DNA of 64,000 nt from positions 106,676 to 170,675 of the forward strand of contig JADANN010000095.1 in the NCBI GenBank assembly GCA_018806985.1, given 5' to 3'. Under the pieces are notes generated by a model. The model was not told where the DNA came from and did no database searches. It worked only from the letters and a program-made list of their open reading frames with translations. Below, in pieces: positions 1-11,189 of this stretch; positions within the stretch are counted from its first letter, which is position 1, and each line of letters opens with the position of its first letter. A program made the translations under genes and the position numbers. The stretch is from Angiostrongylus vasorum (Eukaryota > Nematoda > Chromadorea > Rhabditida > Metastrongylidae).

Positions 1-103
1 CACTAACAATCTATATTCTTTCACACTTCAGTTGGTATAAATTTGTATGGCATATAAAAAAAAAGACACATTAAATTAAAAAGCAATGAAATGTAAGGAA
101 AAA

Positions 104-345
104 CGATGGCACAGTGGTTATTGATGCTTTCGATTAGGAAGCAAATGCACTAGTTCGACCTCTCGCTGGTGCCCTCTTAAAATCGACATTTCAACATCTT
201 TGATTGGCACTCTCCACGATTGCAACCCACTCGACCAGTATTCTATGACATTCACGAAGAAGACGAAATCTTCAAGCAGCAGACGAACCAATAAGCGAAA
301 TGTTTAAAGACCACCGTAGACGATGAATTCCACGGAAACCAATCG
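104..345 (+). repeat. Family C tRNA-like SINE
   Basis: Family C starts with (T/A)GGC(G/A)CAGTGGTTAGTGATG (A box), then an AGTTCGA(A)-type B box about 35 bases on. Its body has TTCTACGACATTCA(T/C)(A/G)AAGA, CTCAA(A/G)CA(G/A)CAGCTGAAA and CGTAGACGATGAGTG landmarks. This copy is about 240 bp. Confidence 0.6.
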
Positions 346-369
346 ATTCTCCCCAAGAGGTAATGACTT

Positions 370-448
370 GGTGAGCTAGGGGTAAGGGTTTGAGCCAGGC
401 AGTATGTGTATTACACTCAAGTTCAACCACTGCATTACACGCGCCCTC
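370..448 (-). repeat. Family B tRNA-derived SINE, 5' fragment
   Basis: Read in reverse: AGGGCGCGTGTAATGCAGTGG with an A-box-like head and a decayed B box (GGCTCAAACCC). The body is missing. Confidence 0.5.
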
Positions 449-1270
449 AGACAGAGACTCATGTAGAGGATTTCACTATTTCGTCTTCATCTTCCCTTTC
501 AGTTTTCTTAGAGCACTTAGAAACAGACAACTTATGCTATTTCTGGGTAACTGGCTGAAAATTAATGAGTAATTTCTTCGCATAATAGCACATCTGCAAT
601 TATGAAAACATAGAAAGCGTGGAAAGGGTTATAATCATGGCAGAAACCTCTGTGCATAGCAATCGCAGGAATTGCCAGCTTGCAAAATCATTCGCGTTCT
701 TCTGCCTGAGCTTTTGCACATTTTGCTCTCTTTAGTGTTACGAGACCGATTGGTATTAACTGCAGGCACTCATCCTGCCACATCGCTGGTGTACTGAAGT
801 TAGTCTTCAATCTCCGTACTACTACCTTTCACTTTTCAGCTTCGATATTTTGCTAGTATCGTATTGTTTTATAGATTATACTGCGTTGGTCCTTTATCAT
901 TCCATGAGAGGGACGTCATGAATTCGCCTCCACTGAGCATCAAAAAAAAATTCTAATCGCATATTCGGATTATCCAATGATTTGCGAGAGTAACCGATGA
1001 ATCATATCAGTGTTTTTATGCTCTCAGACAAGTTTGGTAGCGATTTAGCGACTTCGGAGTAACTTGTTTTGCCTAGGCTGAGGAACCAAACGAATAACTG
1101 GGATTGGGTTGCAAGACCCCTCTAATCAGTGCTCTACAAGTAGTTCTAGTGCATAATTTCCGTATGAAGGCTTACGTACACAAGTTTGATATTCGAACAA
1201 CGAAAACATTAAAAGGTCCTATATCGCATCATTCTAAACCCTGATCATTTTCTACCCCCACTTTCTATGT
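449..1270. other. No gene recognised
   Basis: I see no coding exon or named repeat between the SINE fragment and the family A fragment. Confidence 0.5.
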
Positions 1271-1274
1271 TTTC

Positions 1275-1360
1275 CTCCCAACGGTTCATCGTGGCTGTAA
1301 GGTGCTCCTGGGTGTCCGGCTGCGATGCAGTGCGGGGATTTTCGTTCCCCGACAGTGGCA
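1275..1360 (+). repeat. Family A element, 5' fragment
   Basis: CCTCCCAACGGTT start, CATCGTGGCTG and GGGTGTCCGGCTGCGATG landmarks of family A. It abuts the family B SINE at 1374. Confidence 0.6.
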
Positions 1361-1373
1361 GACGCGGATACTA

Positions 1374-1652
1374 AATGGCGCGTGTGGCGCAGTGGTTGGA
1401 GGCGCCACTGCGACACATATATGGAATCGTTCCCCGCCCCATGGCCCACCGAGCCCTTCATCCCTCCGGGGTTGGAACATTGGTACCAGACTTGTCTAGA
1501 CGGATAGCAGTACTAGTTCGATACATCGGTAGGCCACGACAAGCCATTGTAAAGGCCAGATATGCTTTCAACCACCTCCAACGATATTTAATGAAGTCGA
1601 ATGCATGGCGCATTCCTAAAGGGATCGATCAACGCCGAGAGGTTTATCCTTT
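1374..1652 (+). repeat. Family B tRNA-derived SINE (left-arm copy)
   Basis: Family B is about 275 bp. The head GGCGCGTGTGGCGCAGTGG carries an RNA polymerase III A box. A B-box-like GGGATCGATCCC follows about 40 bases later in good copies. The body has TCCGGGGTCGGCAA, CTCGATACATCGGTAGGCC and GAATGCATGGCGCATCCC, and ends GATCAACGCCGAGAGGTTTATCCTTTTAT. This copy is the outer edge of the inverted-repeat left arm. Confidence 0.78.
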
Positions 1653-1654
1653 TA

Positions 1655-2730
1655 TCCTTAACGGCATGGTTATGCCACCGGCAATCATTTTTTGGCTGCT
1701 CACTTTTAACATTATCTACCAACCATTTTCCAACATGTAATGTTCGCTGTATAGATTCAAGGTGGAAAGTAAGAAAATACTCATACTGCAACGAAAATAT
1801 TGCAAATCACTTAGCTTTTCGGCATACTTCCTTTGCGATGATAACAAAGCTGATTTCAAGGGAAGCGTATGCATAGCAAGAACAAATAATGTCAAGGAAT
1901 TTGTTGACTACCAACCATGGCTTCTCTTAATAGGTCTAGAGAAACGGACTTATCACGAAACGATAATTTTGACGAAAATAATTCCACGTTTAACCGGCTC
2001 TTCATTTCGAATGAAATAAATACGGCTATAAAGCAACGCTTAAAGAGAGATGATTTAGGGAGCAGGTGAGCAGCAATACATTGGATAGACGGTGCCGCCT
2101 TTGTGACAGTATAAAAGAAGGTCAATGCGATAAACTTACGTCAATCAATTACTCTTCTAGGCACGCAAAAGGACACTAAAGAATAGCGCAGGGCATTTTG
2201 AAAGCATAGTCACCATCCTCACATAGGAATTCATGAACTTTTATAGTAATTCAATGCCTCGAAAAATCCACACTGCTGTTTCCTCAATACGATCGATTAT
2301 CGTCGCTGGGCAATCGGCATGTCTCTTTATCAGTTCTATCTTACGGGAAAAAAAGCTTTGAAACAGCAGCACAATTTACGGTAATGTTTACTACTATTGA
2401 AAATTCAGTAGGTGTTCCCTACAATACGAGATGCTGTAACCTGGAAACCTACCACTCGTTCAAGTGCTTCATTTCTTTACAAGTGGAACACTTGCGAATC
2501 ACCTTCTTTTAAGTTCAAAACTTAAATCGACATCAGTTTCTGTTGTAAAGCTGCACATTCAACTCCTCAAAAAATCAGAGTCATTTGATAACGTAAAAAC
2601 AGAAAAGAAGGACTTATTATCTGCAACAAAGTGTTGAGTTTGCTTTTGGATGAAGCACTAAAGGTTGTTTATGATTAATTGTCAGCGAGGAAGAAAAGAA
2701 AACTACAGCAGCATTCACTAGTGCTTTGCT
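1655..2730. other. DHCR24 3'-flank copy, left arm, no gene
   Basis: This is the inverted copy of 30640-31730, non-coding in both arms. Short frames are shared only because the arms are similar. Confidence 0.6.
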
Positions 2731-2763
2731 ATTTATTATTGCTGCTGCGCAATGACCACTACA

Positions 2764-3425
2764 TCAGCAATTGACGGCCATGCAGATCTTGTCATAGACG
2801 TCCAGAAACGCCTCCTTGCAATTGTATTTGACTCGAATCCATTCGTAGAGCGACGAGTCGAACATCTGCCAGAATTCCGCACGACTCATCCGCATATCTC
2901 CGTGCATCATCTTCACACTGAAAGGGAACCATATGGTACGTTTTAGTCTACTACAGCGAAGAGTCGCAAATCGTTCGTCACGGTCCCCTCCGTAAGGGAT
3001 GCCATATTCAACTTCATGAAGCAGCAACGAGATGACTGATTGCATTTTTGGCCTGCTGAATAATTTGGGGAGCTATCAAATCAACGTTTTCTCCTTGAAA
3101 GGTAGGAGATCGACACGTTCTGAGAAGCGACAGAGGAATTGCATCGAGACGTGCACAGCACGATTACAATAATACCATAAGCAGACGGTACTTTCCAAGT
3201 GCTCACTTTTCTTTTCTTGTTCGTGTGTTTGACCTATTCCTCTATCACTGAATAGTTCTCAGTCGCGGTCTAATTCACTTGCTGACTATCATTAAGCTCA
3301 ACAATAATTTTGTACAAACTGCAGTATCCTTAAACACCGTTTTACTCACCCTTTCACTGATATTACGAATTCTTCTTGTCGTTTGATGCTGTCTTTTGGA
3401 TCGAGCCGATCCCTTCGAACATTCC
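2764..3425 (-). pseudogene. Duplicated terminal exons 10 and 11 of the DHCR24 homolog (left arm)
   Basis: Exon 10 (3425-3350) and exon 11 (2917-2764) of the DHCR24 homolog occur here in inverted orientation, without exons 1-9. Exon 11 is open, has the same 154-base length as the right-arm copy and ends in VYDKIC followed by six residues and TGA. Exon 10 has a canonical GTGAGT donor in the phase needed for exon 11, unlike the right-arm copy. A few residues differ from the right arm (for example Q for L in the KR-L-EEF segment). In the present arrangement these exons have no promoter or upstream exons, so they are a partial duplicate. They would be usable if the region between the arms were inverted. 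Confidence 0.88.
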
Positions 3426-3712
3426 CTGTAAGTAAATTGCTCTTAAACCATAGTATAACAAAGGACAAGATTCTTCAATAGTTCGTGCCATCCAAGAACA
3501 ATCTGTCAAGCACCCATGCACTGAAACCATTTCATTTATTTATTTACTACATGGACCTACATCATGTCTACGACGCTGCGTGTATCTCAGCTCTTTTCGT
3601 ATTCAATTCGCTCTCTCGCATTCAGCACCCACGAAGGTTCTTTAACCTCTCTTGCGTGTGAGCTTAGCTGCCGTTAGGAGATTTTCTTTTGTTTATAAAT
3701 GTCCCTTCTCAA

Positions 3713-4098
3713 AGCATTACCGCCTCATATGGCTAACAGGTGTTCTTAAGTGTGCGGCTGCGATGTACAGCAGGAGGGTTCACATCCTCGGCAGTCTCCC
3801 AAGCTGAGAATGAGTGTGGCGTTTCCATCAGGAAGCCCAGCTAACAATAAACCAATACCAGAATCCGCCATAGTCCCGGTATCAAACTAGTTACATGGTG
3901 ACAGGTGTCCCTCTGATCCATAACGTCGGCGACTGCCTGTGGCGGCGAAGACCTGGGGCAAACTTTGGCCAGACTGATCTCGGGCTTTCAGGGAACCACA
4001 GTGGCTGGGATAGCAGAACTCTGGAAAAGCTGAAATTATGCTGGAGCCCACACAACCAGTGAAGACGGGCCATCCAACTATCCAATCAAGTAAGTAAG
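3713..4098 (+). repeat. Family A interspersed element (full length)
   Basis: Family A is a roughly 380-bp element starting CCTCCCAACGGTTTACC. Internal landmarks are GGCTGCGATGTACAGC, CATCAGGAAGCC, CTGCGACTGCCTGTGG and GGGGCCCGCACAACCAGTGA. It ends in an AAGTAAGTAAGTA tail, which suggests a retroposed non-autonomous element. This copy lies at the inner edge of the left inverted-repeat arm. Confidence 0.75.
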
Positions 4099-4099
4099 T

Positions 4100-6887
4100 A
4101 TTATTTTTCTACTGGGTCATCTGCCATGGAACACGTTTTCTTGCTCATTCTTTGTTGAACCGTGTTAGTCGCTTGAGATAAAGTTACAATCTTCAAAGTG
4201 CAGATATAGACGTCGAGAAAAAAAGAACCGTTAAAAAAGTCACTGACGCAGCGACTGAATCCATTTTATTTTTTATCGGTTTTCTTAAGTCCACAAGCAC
4301 GATATTTTTCTGTTTTTTTTCCTTGTTGTTCTAGGGAACGCCCATCGACAGCCTTTGTTTTCTCACTACTCACCGATCGATGCCTATCGCGGAACAAGTC
4401 GACATTTGCTTGACCTCAACGGCGCGAACCATAACTCAAAATCTCATCGAAAACCTTCCTTTCTACCATTGATTTCTTTCGTTTTATTTTTTTCTGGTTG
4501 AAGACGTTTTTTACTTCTTTTTGTTGTCTTTCCGTTATTTTCGATTCATCTCCTAAACATGCGAAGTTTAGAAATGCGTGAACAGTCAGCATTCTGTGAA
4601 TTTGTGCCTACTTGCTGAGAAGCACTCAGTCGCTGTTCTGACGTTCCACAGATTTTTAACTCATCACTTGTTTATTTACTATTTGTTTATCTAGTCATTT
4701 GTTCTTTCTGTGCTCTGGCCGCCTTCCCGACATAGGCTACGTGAACTAGTCAACGAGGAAATCATTTGATGTGGCGATAACAATACCTGGCACGCAAGCA
4801 ATTCGTTGCTGTGCGTATCGGATTGGTTTTTTTGAACCTAAAGCTTGTTGTTTTCATTATTCTTCGGAGTGTTTGGTGAGGAATGATGAGACTGATGGCT
4901 TTTAGATAATCGGTAGTAATTTGGATCGGTGTAGATTTAAATTTCAGTTATTACCTGAGAAGAATTCTCTTTTCCACATGCAATATGGACTGTTGATCCG
5001 ATTTTGTCGTTCTTCATTGTAGTGTTCCCTTGAAGGCTCTGCTGCCGTGCACCGCAGCTCGGCCCCAGTGAATGAATCTTGCCTTGGTGAGATAATAAGC
5101 ATCTTCTAGAAAAATTTAAAAAACGAGATTCAGGCAATGTTTGATTCTATTCTAAGCATAGGTAAACTATTGAGATTGTACAAAGCAGTTGTCGCTTTGA
5201 TTGTGAGAATGTCCCGCTTCTTATAGCGTACTGAACTGTACAAGGAACTAAAGTGAATTTGATTTAATGCATCGTCTTCAAACTGTTGGAGATCTAATCG
5301 TAAGATTCACTGCCATCACAGGAATCGCTGTCGTCTCGCAGGAATCCTTGAAAGACCCCGGCTCGCAGGACTGCAGATTTCCCTCCAATCTACAAAGGTT
5401 AGAAAGTGCTTATTGTGACAGCCTGCGAACCCTCTAGCACGGCTGTTTCAGGTTTCCGTAAAAATTACGTTAGCCCAGCATTAAATGTGTTAATAAGAGA
5501 AAGCAACAGATTCTCAAGTTGCGCTCGAATCCACACACGAGCTGGACAAGCTGTATGGACTGGGACCCACACGACGTATGAAGATTTAAGTACCTGGCAA
5601 GAACACAAGTATACATAGTTCATGCATAAAAATGAGGTGTTGTAATAGCAAAAAAAAACTGAATTTCCTCAAAAGAGCGATTGAGCTGCATTGCTTTCCA
5701 CTGGTACTATCGACCGCTCAGTTTCTCAGGGGTGGAAACATCTAGAGTCGACTTCTTCGTTCTTTTTAGTACTTCCAAAACTAATTTACAAGCAGTTTAA
5801 AAAATGACCAGCACATCATCACCAGTTCCAAAAGCATGCTACATCTGTGTTTTTTTTCTAATATATTTCACCCAAAGAAATCGGCTCCGTTCCCTTTTTT
5901 CAACACTATCAAAAAATCAAGGATAATTCAGAACTAAAATATTGCACAGCCAACCAAGGAGCGATGTGTTGAAGCTCATATTTTACTTTAAATTTCTAAG
6001 TCTTCACTTCTTTCCATTTTTGGGTCATGGCCCAGTGTATTATTTTCTCCTTTTCTTTCTTTCTCTGTATGTATTCCTCCTTCTCTCGCTTTCTGTTGTT
6101 CTCATGTTCATGTTGGTTTCAAGAGAATCATTGCAAAATGAAAATATAAACAAAGCCGAATTGGCTTAGGTTATTTTGAACACGCTGTCGTTAATGCGAT
6201 TTACTAACCATTCGTTTCTTTTTTTGCTTGCGGTTGCTACGAAATGATTCAGCTACTTCTTTGAGTTTTTGTTTAATTTGTTGAGTTAACTTATCGTTTA
6301 ACATTTCCGTCTTTTAGTAATTTTGTTCTCTTACTGATTATCTGTCGACTCTTTTCAAGTATTCTTTAGCCGTTAACTATAATCCTGTGAATCATGGAGT
6401 GATTCGGGCAGGTACGCTGAGGGTGGTCTCTGCTAGTTCGAGGGTTACGAGGGGCGCATCTACATTTGTATGAGAATGGCATGAATATCCCTTAAACACA
6501 TAAGGAAGGTGTGAGTCATTCCTATGAATCAAACTGCAGTTTTTTCTTTTGAGAGAGTCGTCTTCGATGCGCGTTTTATCCCTATCAGACCACATAAAGA
6601 CTGCGCTACGTATCCTCCCTTGCTATCCCGCTCTACATCCATTAAGTAGTATAGGCTGTATTCTAATTCATAGCAGTTTTAAGTTGTACAGAAGAACATT
6701 TGACCCCTGTTGATTGACTCTACACAACCACTTTTTCTGTCTCTGTTTATAAAGCTCTGTCAATTACCTCAGAGTTTTTGTCATTTTCATCCAGTTTTTC
6801 CGTTTTCTTTTCTTTTTACCTCTCCTTTGTTCTCATTTCTTTTTTTTCCTCGCGTGTTTTATCCCAGTCTCACTAATCATCATAAAG
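4100..6887. other. Upstream region of the DHCR24 homolog
   Basis: No exon or repeat family recognised. It is T-rich near 6700-6880, just before the start codon, and presumably contains the promoter. I see no TATA-like element that I would defend. Confidence 0.45.
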
Positions 6888-9800
6888 ATGGATAGTTTCA
6901 AGATGGGAGTACATCTACTCGCTCTCGTCAAACGATTGTTGATATGGTTTCTGCTGCGACTACAGTGGACTGTTGTCCTCTGCGTTGTGCTTCCGTTCAA
7001 TTTCATCTGTGAGCAATTCCTTATCAACAAAAAACGACTCGTGTTGGCTATCGGAACGGCAAAAAGAGCCCATGGCCGGAAAGTGCTCGCAATTCAAAGA
7101 CAGGTTGATGGTTATCATTGTTTTCATTAGTTCAGATGACAAAAATGTTATTGAAGAAGCATTCTATAACAGAACATGGAATGATAAGGAATTCTTATAA
7201 TATGTTTGCTTTTTTATTTACTGCCTATTACAAATTTTATGAGGGGTACTGTGCGAAATCAACCACACTGATGCTGAGATATTTGCAAGACTTGGACCCC
7301 GGGCCAGATCGAGCCACGATTTCCCTTTCCGGGGATTCGCGTATTACACACTGCGCCACGGAGGCCCTTGTTCTGCGTTTCTCTCAGCTAGTTTTGTACC
7401 TACCAGTGCCGTCAGCAATCATCCGTGATAGCGGGATTGATCTGGGGATCACGAATCGACATTGAACCCAGTTAAGCTGAGGCTGCAGTCGAAACCACAA
7501 TGTTTGCTGTTTCTTAAAGTAAACGTTGTGATTTAATTTATTTTAACATTTTTTTAAAAACAAGTAAGCATTATGATTTAAACTACAGCTTCAGCTTAAG
7601 TGGTTCAATGCCGATTTGTGCTCCCCAGATCAATCCCGTTGACGGGTGATTGCTTATGGCACTGGTAGATAAAAAACTAGCTGAGGGAAACGCAGTGCAA
7701 GGGCCTTCGTGGTGCGGTGTGTAATGCATGGGTCCCCGGAGGGGGAGGTCGTGGTTCGATCTGGCCGGGGGTCTACGTTTTTCGAATATCACAGCATCGT
7801 TGTGGCTGATTTCTTATAATAAGGTTCGTAAAGTCTTTTGATGTCTTCTCGTCTTGGACTAACTCATTATCCGCTATTTACTTGCTTCTCTTTTCCTTTT
7901 TCCATTCGTTCTTCAGTATATCACCAATGATCTTAAGGTTAGATAGTTTCTAATGAGACCACAATTCCACCTATAATAGGTGGACTTAATTCTTCTTCTG
8001 TAGTTTTTAAGAGAAATTGGAAATGTTAGCGAAAAATATCGAAATTTCCTTCGAAACTTCTTGGTAGCTCTCTCCTAGGTTTGTATTTCAGTTTGAATAG
8101 TTCCAGAGTTCCATAAGAAGTTATGCATTCCATTCATACTTTTTGCCTTTAGTTTTTTCGCCTGGTACAAGACCTTTTTGGATAGTGGTGCTTTCAAAAT
8201 TGATACTGTTTTGTTAGGTCCCAAAAGGCAGTACGACCTTACGGTCGAATTGGTTCAACAATTTACTCCGTGCATGAATGTTTATAGAAAAACCTATATT
8301 TCTATCTTTTTCCATTCCTTTTTCGAATTATCTTTTCATTATTTTCCACTGAATGGAAAGGTTGGCGAGTGGGCTGCCAATCGAAAAGGAACGGTAATGT
8401 ATCCAGTTGAGAACCGATGGTGGCGTTCTCATCAACAACCGAAGGGGATCACTCCAATCTACATCGGGAATCTCGTCCACATTCTAGAAGTGCGTAATTA
8501 AGGTACTCTTTCATATTCTTATATTTAGTCCTGCCTTGCAGATTTACTTCAAAGTCGCTGTATTGTTAATCGGTTTATTTTTATGTTTCAGAAATGTTTT
8601 TGAGTTAGACTTCAATTAGGGAGGACAATTTAATTCACAGTATTTTTTCACTTGCTCATTGTTTATTTAGTTATTCGGGGGCTATTTATCTTCCACTAGT
8701 GGTTCGCAACGTCATGGTAGGTGAGGAGTATGCCTGCAAGTTCTAGATGGTGAAAATCCCAAGAAGAAGTTCGACTAATTCATCCAGAGATGTAATCAAA
8801 AGTATAGCAGCACCAAAATCCTTTCAAACCCTTGCTGCTGTTTTCTTAGGGATCTGGTTTCAAGATGACTAGAACGCCATCAGCCCAAATAGGTCGAGGA
8901 CTACTTGCTGTGGCGATTTTCTCTAGAAGTTAATGTTCGATTTCAATCTGCTTTTCCGAGGTTGCATATGTAAGCTCAGAGTAACTTCATCAATCGAAAT
9001 AAAAACCGTTAAAACCTACACATTTATGGCAATGGGAAGCAAGTTTACAAGTTGCATAGTATTCTGACCTTCGAGAGACGATAAAGCCGTTAAGGACAGT
9101 TTTTGCATCGGCTTGGTTTCTGAAACACTTCTCGCTCAAAAAGCTTTCAGGATGCTTGAATAAGTGGTTTTTGGGTAGGCGAGAGGCCAGGCGAGGGCGA
9201 AGAATGAGACCGAGTTTGGTAGTCCAGGTCGTTCAAGTTTTGCAGTGTCGGTAGTGTGGCCATGTGTTATTTATGTAGAAGCATTGATCCCTCCTGTTGA
9301 GCAATGAGCGGCGATGCCGTTGAAGCGTCTGGTGCATTTCGTCGCCTTGCTAGACGTAGCTTTCTTCCGTAATCGTTCCAGTCGGATTCAGGAGACCGTG
9401 ATGAATTAAAGCAGCAGCCAACCACCAAACGGTTAGTATGACATTTTTTTTTGCACTTTGGTTTTAGTATGTGCTGAAGATCTTCATTGCAGTCTATCCA
9501 TTGATCCAATCTTCGGTCCGTACCATAGAGGATCCATTATTGGTCGCATATCACAGTGTACTCTAGAAACAGATTGTTTTCATTACGCAGAAGAAGCGCC
9601 AATAATGTCTACCGATACCTAAGAATGCGACGATTTTTCGTTGTCATTCAATTCGTGCAGTATCCATCGTTTGAATTTCCTCGACCGTCTGGTTCCTTAG
9701 TTTTTCCAGGCTTTATATGTATTTTTTTTCTGTCGAGGCCTTTAATTCATCATCGTCAATAGCTGAAGACGTAAGCGTCCATGTCTGAATTCGTAGAATC

Positions 9801-11153
9801 AGATCGAAATTGCTGTTTTGCTTTTGACTAACCTTTAATATTTGTGAAGGCCCAATTTATATGATAGTTCAATTATATGGAAAGTACTTGAATATGAATA
9901 AACTTTGTAATACTATGTATTAGTTAGGTATTTAAGAGATTATTGCTGAAAAACCTATAAACACGAAGTTACAAATCGGACATTCATTCCGGAGCAACCT
10001 TTATCTTGTCACACTAATAATCACCATTAATAATAATATATCACTAATAAGTAACAATTTAAGTGGAATTTTTGCTCAGAGTAAGCAGACCCTTCGTAAA
10101 AAGTACGAAGTCAAAAATAATCCATTGGGTAGATATTTATTTTATGAGATGGTTTCTCACTCCGTTCAAAAGTAGTAGGGGTGAGGAACTCAGTGGTAGT
10201 GATACTGTCCATCAGGAATGCGGTGCTTGTTTGGCACCACTCCAAGTGCACCGGTAGATATTTATTTTATGAGATGGGTTCTCACTCCGTTTAAAAGCAG
10301 TAGGGGTGAGGAACTCAGTGGTAGCGATACCGTCCATCACGAATGCGGTGCTTGTTTAGCATCAGTCCAAGTGCACCGATTCTGTCATTTCTCCGGGGTC
10401 AGGAATTTGCTACCAATGTTGTCTACGAACAGCCCATTCTCTGAAATCCAAGTGGGAACACTCTACCATGGGTATTGCAGGAGTCCAGGAGGATTCATCT
10501 GGATCAGCGTTTCGCGACATTCATGAGGAAGGCTGCAGTCCTCAGATATCAAAACCCACCGGCGAAAACTTCTAAACCTTTGGGGAAGTTGGTTGCGAGG
10601 AAACAAGTAGAGTGCTGGAATACCCACCGTAGATGTGAAGACGGGTCACGTAGAGAAAAGTAAGGTCTCTATAACAGTTTCTTCAATTTCCTCGTTGTGA
10701 GCAGTGCCAAAATAAGTGAAAGCGCTTCATATGTTTTCAGTTTTTGTTTCCAAGCTTGGTTTCTTTTGCGGGACGACTTTCCGCATTCCAAAATACAGCT
10801 AACTTCCAGCTTTCCTTAATTTCTTTAATTTTAGGTAAATAAAGAGGCATTAAGCGTACGTGTCGAGCCGATGGTGACAATTGAAGATTTATCACGAACA
10901 CTAATCCCACTTGGCTACTGCGTTCCGCTAGTTCCAGCAATAAAGGGTCTGACAGTACAAGGTAGAGCTTTTACATCAGTACTCGTAGTCGTATCGCCAA
11001 AGTTACGTTAGTTGGTTAAAAAGAATCAGTCTCATATTCTTATTAGGGTGAGGAGAGTGAAAAGGGTGTACATTGAAAACTTTATGAAATTATTGTACTC
11101 TACTTATTCAGGGGAGTAAAGTATGTTCCAATGTTCAGGACAAATAGAAGGTC

Positions 11154-11189
<36 letters not shown>

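Larger units (their letters stand above)
1360..4096. repeat. Large inverted repeat, left arm (about 2.7 kb)
   Basis: Read as reverse complement, this stretch follows 29253-32012 base by base with a few percent differences and small indels. It carries, from left to right, a family B SINE, about 1.1 kb of DHCR24 3' flank, DHCR24 exons 11 and 10 (inverted), and a family A element ending in the AAGT-type tail. The outer edge coincides with the 5' end of the SINE. The inner edge coincides with the 3' tail of the family A element. Confidence 0.92.

Noticed and set aside
8640..9560. Possible coding remnant in intron 2
   Set aside because: Frames are short and full of stops, and I could not match any conserved motif of RTE, Penelope or mariner proteins.
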